Of a DNA stretch of 29,162 nt, positions 24,357-29,162 are shown piece after piece. This DNA comes from CAYSHJ01 sp964589725 (GTDB taxonomy: Bacteria > Planctomycetota > Planctomycetia > Planctomycetales > Planctomycetaceae). The stretch covers positions 1 through 29,162 of the forward strand of contig CAZPUJ010000164.1 in assembly GCA_964589725.1 (NCBI GenBank). Direction: 5' to 3'. Position numbers and translations under genes: made by a program. Every line of letters begins with the position of its first letter. The first letter of the stretch is position 1. The notes under the pieces are model-generated. The model was not told the DNA's origin, did no database searches, and worked only from the letters and a program-made list of their open reading frames with translations.

Positions 24357-25030
24357 GTTCCGCCTCCGTTCGCGGACGAACCCGCCGCCGAGATCGCGAG
24401 TTCGCGTTTCGCGCGCGCCGTCAAGTCGCGCACCTGCGCACGACTCTCGGACAGCCGCGTGAACGCTGGCTCGATCAGGCTGTTCAGGAAAATTAGCACC
24501 ACCGCCGCCGCCAGACCGGCAAACGTGGACCAAATCGACTCGCCGAAATGCTTCACGATCGTGCTGACCGATGCTCCGGCCGCCGTCTGATTTCCTTCCT
24601 GCAAGGCGGCCCCGATGGCGAGCACGGTACCGAGCATTCCGGCCAAGGGATACGTTTCGATCATCGACCGCCACACGTTGTAAAACGTCTCGAACCGCAG
24701 CGCGTGCAAGTAGCGGCGTTTCTCGTCCAGAATGCTCAGCCGCACCGCCAACTGCTGCCGGTCTTCGCCGCGCGCCGGAGTGTCCAAGGCATCCTTTACG
24801 TCCGTCAGAAACGCTTCGATCTGATCTGACAACTGCACGCTGCGGTCGAGCACGCTGCGATGCCGCAGCCCGCGCGTGAAGTCCTCCAATGCCTGCGCAA
24901 TCGTCCGCAGATTGTGCCGGTACGCCGACCACAACATCAAGAACACGACCAGATGAATCCCAAACGCGACCAAGATCGCCGGGGTCGAGAGTTCGGACAG
25001 GCGTTGCAGGAGCTGCGTGGGGATTGGCAT
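24353..25030 (-). CDS. MotA/TolQ/ExbB-family proton channel protein
   Basis: 225 residues from ATG at 25030. There are three hydrophobic spans at about 17-34, 126-143 and 168-188. The large cytoplasmic loop (about 40-125) lies between spans 1 and 2, as in TolQ/ExbB. The family core ETYPLAGMLGTVLAIGAAL and the pore helix FGESIWSTFAGLAAAVVL carry the conserved glycine and threonine/serine residues. The stop codon overlaps the start of the ExbD-like gene (ATGA), showing tight coupling. No tonB or tolA is nearby, so a TonB-type transport role is not supported by context. Confidence 0.85.
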   Translation of the reverse strand: MPIPTQLLQRLSELSTPAILVAFGIHLVVFLMLWSAYRHNLRTIAQALEDFTRGLRHRSVLDRSVQLSDQIEAFLTDVKDALDTPARGEDRQQLAVRLSILDEKRRYLHALRFETFYNVWRSMIETYPLAGMLGTVLAIGAALQEGNQTAAGASVSTIVKHFGESIWSTFAGLAAAVVLIFLNSLIEPAFTRLSESRAQVRDLTARAKRELAISAAGSSANGGGT

Positions 25031-25058
25031 GGCAAACTCAAGGCGGAAGTTAGAATGC

Positions 25059-25098
25059 GGAGGGCGGACAGCGATCATCATTCCGCCTTCCGCCCTCC
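25059..25098. repeat. 10-bp inverted repeat between metW and the ExbB-like gene
   Basis: GGAGGGCGGA (25059-25068) pairs exactly with TCCGCCCTCC (25089-25098) across a 20-nt loop that holds another partial TCCGCC copy. It lies just after the metW stop and before the ExbB-like start. It could act as a terminator or attenuator between the two units. No T-run follows it on the minus strand. Confidence 0.6.
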
Positions 25099-25111
25099 AA
25101 ATTCGGACTTG

Positions 25112-25738
25112 TCATACCCCCAGCCGTTCCAGGACGTAAAGGGCACTTTCCGCTCGTAGATTCGCAGCCCAGGCGTCAGGGCAGGCTTGGCGTTTGATGA
25201 TCGGCACTTCGGTGATGATGCGGATGTTTTGCTTCTGGCACAGGTCGCGGAAGTCGCGCATCGTCATGAAGTGAATGTTGGGCGAGTTGTACCACTCGTA
25301 CGGCAGCGACTCGGTGACCGGTGCCCGACCTTGCCAGAGGACTTGGAACCGCACCTGCCAGTAGCCGAAATTCGGCACTACGACGAGCCCTCGCCGAGCG
25401 ATTCGCAACATTTCTTCGAGCACAAACTGCGGACGTTGCACTTGCTGCAGTGTCTGGCTGAGCACCGCGAAGTCGAACGATTGACTCGGGAACTCGGACA
25501 GCCCGGCGTCGAGGTTTGCACGCACCACCGGCACGCCCCGTTCCAGCGCGGCGAGCAAGTGCTCCGGATCAACGTCGACCCCTTGAACCTCGCACCCGTG
25601 CTCATCCCGCAGCTTCGCCAGCAACCGTCCATCGCCACAGCCGAAGTCCACGACGCGGCTATCTCGCTTGACCTGCTGCAACAGCAACTTATCCGTCAAA
25701 GCCGCCGTCGGGTCGGGCATGCAGTAACGCTTGGCCAT
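25112..25738 (-). CDS. metW: Methionine biosynthesis protein MetW (SAM-dependent methyltransferase fold)
   Basis: 208 residues. Class I methyltransferase motif I is VVDFGCGDGRLLAKL (about 29-43), followed by an acidic GVDVDPE at the end of strand 2. MetW-specific segments are QTLQQV, VVVPNFGYWQVRFQVLWQGRAP, and the YEWYNSPNIHFMTMRDFRDLC region (read in parts). MetW works with MetX in homoserine O-acylation in several bacteria, and its methyltransferase activity is unproven. It lies 178 bp downstream of metX on the same strand. Confidence 0.93.
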   Translation of the reverse strand: MAKRYCMPDPTAALTDKLLLQQVKRDSRVVDFGCGDGRLLAKLRDEHGCEVQGVDVDPEHLLAALERGVPVVRANLDAGLSEFPSQSFDFAVLSQTLQQVQRPQFVLEEMLRIARRGLVVVPNFGYWQVRFQVLWQGRAPVTESLPYEWYNSPNIHFMTMRDFRDLCQKQNIRIITEVPIIKRQACPDAWAANLRAESALYVLERLGV

Positions 25739-25916
25739 AAGGGCGGTTTTCCTTTTTCTGCGATTCGTCCGCGACGAATGCCACGGCGTCGAAGTACATT
25801 CGAGCAGTCACGAGGCAGCTCCATTCTCGAGGCATTCTGCCAAACACCACGTCACACAGGCAATTCCGTTGTGGAAATCCTTGGGGAACACGCCTCCGTC
25901 TCTGTCGGTGTCACCA

Positions 25917-27122
25917 TCACTTCCCGCTCCGAACAGCCAACAACGTCGTTTCCAAAAATGGCCGGACAAGCTTTTCCAGCCATTCAAACTCGATCAAGAA
26001 CGCATCGTGGCCGTAGGAGCTTGTCAGCTCGATGAACGACACGTGGCGACGCGCTTCGATCAAGGCACGAACGAGCTCTTTACTTTGGCTGGTCGGGAAC
26101 AGCCAGTCCGACGTGTAGCTGGTGACAAGAAACCTTGCGTTCGTCCGGCCGAGCGCCTTTGCGATCGAACCGTAAGCATCGGCGAGATCGAAGTAGTCCA
26201 TCGCTCGAGTGAGGTACAAGTAGCTGTTCGCGTCGAACCGCTCGATGAAGCGTTTACCTTGGTGGTGCAAATAGCTTTCGACCTGGAACTCGATTTGTCG
26301 CATCATGTCGTATGACAACTTGTCAGAGTCTTGCAAGCGGCGGCTGAATTTCAACTCGATCGAGGCGTCGGACAGATACGTGATGTGCGCGACCATCCGA
26401 GCGAGCGCCAGTCCGACGTTTGGACCTTGCGGCTTGTCGTAGAATTGTCCGCCGTGAAAGTTTGGGTCGGTAATGATTGCCCGCCGACCGACCGCGTTGA
26501 ACGCGATGCCTTGAGCCGTCAACCTCGCCGCCGACGCCAAGCAGATCGCCGAACTGATCATCTGCGGAAATCGAGCCGCCCATTCCAGCACCTGCATGCC
26601 GCCGAGACTGCCGCCGATGATCGACAGCAGTTTCTCGATGCCCAGATGCCGCACGAGAGCGGCATGCACTTCGACGATGTCGCCAACGGTCATGAACGGA
26701 AAGTTCAGGCCATAAGGTTCGCTCTTCGCCGGGTTGGTGCTGAGCGGGCCGGTCGTCCCCTGACGCCCGCCGAGCGTGTTCGCGCAGATCACGAAATAGC
26801 GGTTCGTGTCCAACCCCTTGCCCGGCCCGACGAACTCATCCCACCAACCCGGCTTGCGGTCCATCGGCGTGTGCCAGCCGGCGACGTGAGCATCCCCGGT
26901 CAACGCATGGCACACGAAGATCGCGTTGTCCTTTTGCGGACTCAGTTCACCATACGTTTCGTATGCCACCGTGACCGGGCCAAGCTCACCGCCTCCCGCC
27001 AACTTCAACGGCTGCTGCGGTTCAAACAAGTTCACGGTGCGACGCGGCACGAACCCGACCGAATTCGGTCCAGGCTCGACGGGTTGGCCAGGGGGCTGCA
27101 GTTCGTCATCATCAGTCGCCAT
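25917..27122 (-). CDS. metX: Homoserine O-acyltransferase MetX
   Basis: 401 residues, an alpha/beta hydrolase fold enzyme of normal length. The nucleophile elbow is GGSLGGMQ with Ser172. The rest of the triad is probably Asp339 (SYTSDWLFP) and His372 (YGHDAFL). The oxyanion region is NTLGGRQGTTGPLS. It acylates L-homoserine as the first committed step of methionine synthesis. Acetyl-CoA is the usual donor in this family, but succinyl-CoA use occurs and cannot be excluded. The start ATG at 27122 has AAGGAG nine bases upstream. It is paired with metW downstream. Confidence 0.94.
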   Translation of the reverse strand: MATDDDELQPPGQPVEPGPNSVGFVPRRTVNLFEPQQPLKLAGGGELGPVTVAYETYGELSPQKDNAIFVCHALTGDAHVAGWHTPMDRKPGWWDEFVGPGKGLDTNRYFVICANTLGGRQGTTGPLSTNPAKSEPYGLNFPFMTVGDIVEVHAALVRHLGIEKLLSIIGGSLGGMQVLEWAARFPQMISSAICLASAARLTAQGIAFNAVGRRAIITDPNFHGGQFYDKPQGPNVGLALARMVAHITYLSDASIELKFSRRLQDSDKLSYDMMRQIEFQVESYLHHQGKRFIERFDANSYLYLTRAMDYFDLADAYGSIAKALGRTNARFLVTSYTSDWLFPTSQSKELVRALIEARRHVSFIELTSSYGHDAFLIEFEWLEKLVRPFLETTLLAVRSGK

Positions 27123-27131
27123 CCATCAGCA

Positions 27132-27137
27132 CTCCTT
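27132..27137 (-). promoter_or_regulatory. Shine-Dalgarno sequence of metX
   Basis: AAGGAG on the coding strand, nine bases before ATG at 27122. Confidence 0.6.
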
Positions 27138-27150
27138 CCGGGGCGGCAGT

Positions 27151-27186
27151 ATATCCTGCTCGCGGCCGATATCCTGCTCGCGGCCG
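27151..27186. repeat. Two tandem 18-bp direct repeats upstream of metX
   Basis: ATATCCTGCTCGCGGCCG occurs at 27151-27168 and again, identical, at 27169-27186. It lies in the metX 5' region, between the start codon and a long palindrome. It could be a duplicated regulator site or a small replication-slippage duplication. No known operator was recognised. Confidence 0.8.
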
Positions 27187-27192
27187 ATGCTG

Positions 27193-27256
27193 ACACTAAC
27201 CCGAAGCGTAAGCGAGGGACGGAACGTACTACCTCGCTTACGCTTCGGGTTAGTGT
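27193..27256. repeat. 24-bp perfect inverted repeat of a dispersed palindrome family
   Basis: Arms at 27193-27216 and 27233-27256 are exact reverse complements, separated by 16 nt. The core CCCGAAGCGTAAGCGAGGGA recurs, diverged, in the palindrome at 28504-28579 inside the neighbouring gene. Read as protein it gives NPKRKRG. It lies between metX and the convergent end of the hydrolase gene. It could act as a terminator hairpin, but it looks like a mobile or multiplying REP/MITE-like unit. Confidence 0.85.
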
Positions 27257-27371
27257 GCTTCAGTAACGGATCTCTTAATCTTGGCCGCGTGGAGCATAGA
27301 AACCGCTTTCGGAGTTTCGATGGACGGCAAGGAGGGGCATCGCTTCCCGGTTCTGCCAAGGCTCGCTGCGA

Positions 27372-29162
27372 TCACTCAAACACCGCGCGGCGTTTTTCCG
27401 CGAGAGCTTCCAGGGCGCGAGCCTCTGCCGCCAACAAATAGCGTTGCTCGATCAAGTGCTGGACCGCGGCGCGGTATTGGTGCAGATAGCCTTCAAAGTG
27501 GGGATATCGTTCCAACAGCGCTGGCCGAGGATCGCCACTCGCTTGCCGCTCTGCGGCCGTCTTGGCAAACGGAATGTAGCCGCCGTTCAGGCCAAACAAC
27601 TCTCCCTCCGCTCCCGCGAGCCGATTGCGCAGGTTCCAACTCGTGTTGGTCGCAACCGGCACGGCGATGTCGGGAAGTTGCAGAGTGCCATGTTCGATGT
27701 TGTCCGGTCGGTACGCCGGCACCCTCACGACGTAATGCCCCAGCGAGCGAGGCGGTTCGATCGTCGATTGACGCAAGCGATAGAAGTCCGGTCCTCTATC
27801 GACGAACTCCGGCTCGTGAATGACCTCCGGATAGCGGACGCCGGGTACGGGTTGCCAGCCGCTCTCCGCTTCGCGCCAGCCGGCCAACGTACCATCGGCG
27901 ATGCGCGGGTAAATGGACGGCGGCGGTTCGCGGCCGCTGCGGACCCACTCGTCGAGCGCGGTCAACAACGCGCGCATCAGCGGCCGGTAGTCGGCGGGAT
28001 TGCTGATGAGCTGACCGGATGTCGGAGCCGCGGCCGGCATTCCGCTGCCAGCTCCGTGTTGAGTGCCGCCGAAACAATACACGCGTACTTCGGGCGGCAT
28101 CACTGTGTCCTGTTTGCCGAGCGGATCGGTATGTACCAGCGAACCCGCTCGGTGCCAGTATTCACTGGAGCTTTGCGTGTGCATCACCTTCGGAACGGTG
28201 CCGCGAGCTCGATCACGATGCAGGATGCCGTCCTCGCGGCCGGTGAATGGATCGTGCTCATCGCCGTACGTGAAAGGGAACTGATCAGCAGGAAACGTGT
28301 GATTGTCGTGCTGCCCGTTGTGCCGAGTCGGCGAAGCGAACCGATGATTGAAAAACCCCAAGCCGCCGCCGGCGACATGCGGGATCACTCCGTCGAAGAC
28401 TTGCCGACCTTGCTCGTCGGCGTTGAATCCGTCATACAAGAATTGTCGCAAGCAACGGCCCGATTGCGACACGCCAAACCCGTACGCAAACTTCGCGGCC
28501 GACACACCAGCCCGACGCGCGAGCGAGGGATCGGACGTTTTGCTGACCTCTGTCCCTCGCTTGCGCGTCGGGCTAGTATCACTGATCGCCAGAGGATTCT
28601 TCTCCGACATCTCGTGCTTCAAGAACGAAATCAAATCACGGATGCCGGCCAAGCCGAGTCCCTGCACCACCGAGCCCTGAGCTTCGTAAACGACTTCATA
28701 GATGTGGCCCGGCTGAAGACCACCGGCGACGACGAGATCAATGTGCGGCAACTGGCCGCGATCGCCGTCCGCTTCGATCGCACGTTTTTCAAACCGCCAC
28801 TGTCCGCGCGGAATGACAACGCGCGGATCACGCTCGCGTTGCCGCCACGTCAGAGTCGCCGTCGCTTCACCTCGCTCGGTCGGCTCGAACGAACCTTGAT
28901 TAGCCCACATCGCCAGCGAGTGCTTTTCCTCTGCCGAGTCGACGACGACTTCCGCTCGCACGATTCCGACAAGCGGCTTTCCGTCCTCGATCGCCGCCGG
29001 AGCTTGCAGTCGCAACCGCTCGCCACCTGGTTGAGTCTGCGCGATCCAACCGCTCCAGACAACGATGTATCCCTTCCGCATCAGGAACTCGTCGGCTCCC
29101 GAATTGAACTGTCCCAACGCCAGCTTGTTGCCGCGATTGTTGACGTCGTACAGGATCGCCCC
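27372..29162 (-). CDS. Alpha/beta-hydrolase-domain protein with palindromic insertion, 5' partial
   Basis: At least 596 residues; the frame is open to the window edge, so the N-terminus lies outside. Conserved parts are the FLMRKGYIVVWSGWIAQ strand, RDLISFLKHE, then AYGFGVSQSGRCLRQFLYDGFN with a G-x-S-x-S-G nucleophile elbow (Ser at about 232 from the edge), and FDGVIPHVAGG. This matches a large uncharacterised family of putative alpha/beta hydrolases. The substrate is unknown. About 28 residues just before the elbow (DTSPTRKRG ... SDPSLARRAG) are encoded by an inserted palindrome that keeps the frame. There is no terminator at the 3' end other than the palindrome near 27193. Confidence 0.8.
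   Translation of the reverse strand, partial: GAILYDVNNRGNKLALGQFNSGADEFLMRKGYIVVWSGWIAQTQPGGERLRLQAPAAIEDGKPLVGIVRAEVVVDSAEEKHSLAMWANQGSFEPTERGEATATLTWRQRERDPRVVIPRGQWRFEKRAIEADGDRGQLPHIDLVVAGGLQPGHIYEVVYEAQGSVVQGLGLAGIRDLISFLKHEMSEKNPLAISDTSPTRKRGTEVSKTSDPSLARRAGVSAAKFAYGFGVSQSGRCLRQFLYDGFNADEQGRQVFDGVIPHVAGGGLGFFNHRFASPTRHNGQHDNHTFPADQFPFTYGDEHDPFTGREDGILHRDRARGTVPKVMHTQSSSEYWHRAGSLVHTDPLGKQDTVMPPEVRVYCFGGTQHGAGSGMPAAAPTSGQLISNPADYRPLMRALLTALDEWVRSGREPPPSIYPRIADGTLAGWREAESGWQPVPGVRYPEVIHEPEFVDRGPDFYRLRQSTIEPPRSLGHYVVRVPAYRPDNIEHGTLQLPDIAVPVATNTSWNLRNRLAGAEGELFGLNGGYIPFAKTAAERQASGDPRPALLERYPHFEGYLHQYRAAVQHLIEQRYLLAAEARALEALAEKRRAVFE
28504..28579. repeat. Imperfect palindrome inserted in frame within the hydrolase gene
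   Basis: Arms 28507-28530 and 28553-28576 pair with two mismatches around a 22-nt loop. On the minus strand the sequence begins CTAGCCCGACGCGCAAGCGA, close to the 27193 palindrome, with most of the arm positions shared. It translates as TSPTRKRG on one arm and DPSLARRAG on the other. The surrounding protein aligns with its family without this stretch, so it appears to be an insertion that was tolerated in a surface loop. Confidence 0.8.

Noticed and set aside
22983..25030. Zorya-type phage defence (ZorA/ZorB)
   Set aside because: The channel protein lacks the long ZorA tail, the partner lacks an OmpA/MotB peptidoglycan-binding domain, and no zorC/D/E helicase or nuclease is adjacent.
25187..26035. 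282-codon plus-strand open frame
   Set aside because: It is antisense to metW and the metX 3' end, with no family resemblance and histidine/arginine-rich composition typical of a shadow frame.
27123..27371. SAM or other methionine riboswitch upstream of metX
   Set aside because: The leader is taken up by the tandem repeat and the palindrome, with no recognisable SAM-box core.
1..29162. tRNA, rRNA, CRISPR array, transposase or integrase genes
   Set aside because: None was seen on either strand. The palindromes at 27193 and 28504 are not spaced like a CRISPR array.

Overview
The window looks like a chromosomal segment of a planctomycete (phylum Planctomycetota). This rests on the protein families and style rather than on any rRNA. 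The signs are RTX-type repeat modules, a fused uroporphyrinogen-III methyltransferase/synthase, a metX-metW pair, paired DUF3467 proteins, an ExbB/ExbD-like module with unusual architecture, and dispersed palindromes that translate as 'NPKRKRG / PTRKRG / SLARRAG'. The flanking regions are GC-rich. The ribosomal operon in the middle is visibly richer in A+T.

Left flank (+ strand, 1-5691): the 3' end of an RTX-like calcium-binding repeat gene is broken by an in-frame TAG, and the repeat frame continues for 66 more codons. A 558-bp gap follows. It ends in an intrinsic terminator preceded by several GGA-loop hairpins, which could be a small RNA. Then come typA/bipA (translational GTPase), ftsY (SRP receptor) and a membrane-anchored protein-tyrosine/dual-specificity-type phosphatase. 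Convergent to these is a SUMT-HemD fusion for siroheme, cobalamin and haem (minus strand, 5694-7223).

Centre (minus strand, 20595 down to 7425): one continuous S10-spc-alpha ribosomal superoperon. In transcription order it is rpsJ, rplC, rplD, rplW, rplB, rpsS, rplV, rpsC, rplP, rpmC, rpsQ, rplN, rplX, rplE, rpsN, rpsH, rplF, rplR, rpsE, rplO, secY, rpmJ, rpsM, rpsK, rpoA, rplQ. rpmD (L30), adk, map, infA and rpsD (S4) are absent from their usual positions. rpsC and rplP overlap by 62 nt, and L17 carries a large internal insertion. A good sigma70-type promoter lies just upstream of rpsJ.

Right flank (all minus strand, 29162 down to 20768): an alpha/beta-hydrolase gene (5' end outside the window) with a palindromic repeat inserted in frame just before its nucleophile elbow; metX and metW (methionine biosynthesis); a three-gene membrane module (ExbB/TolQ-like channel, ExbD-like coiled-coil protein, and a second single-span protein resembling an ExbD periplasmic domain); two DUF3467 proteins, one with a tandem duplication; and a PlsC-type acyltransferase immediately before the ribosomal operon promoter.

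The most notable items are the split ExbB/ExbD-like module, the repeat that has become coding sequence, the GGA-hairpin small-RNA candidate, and the S3/L16 gene overlap.
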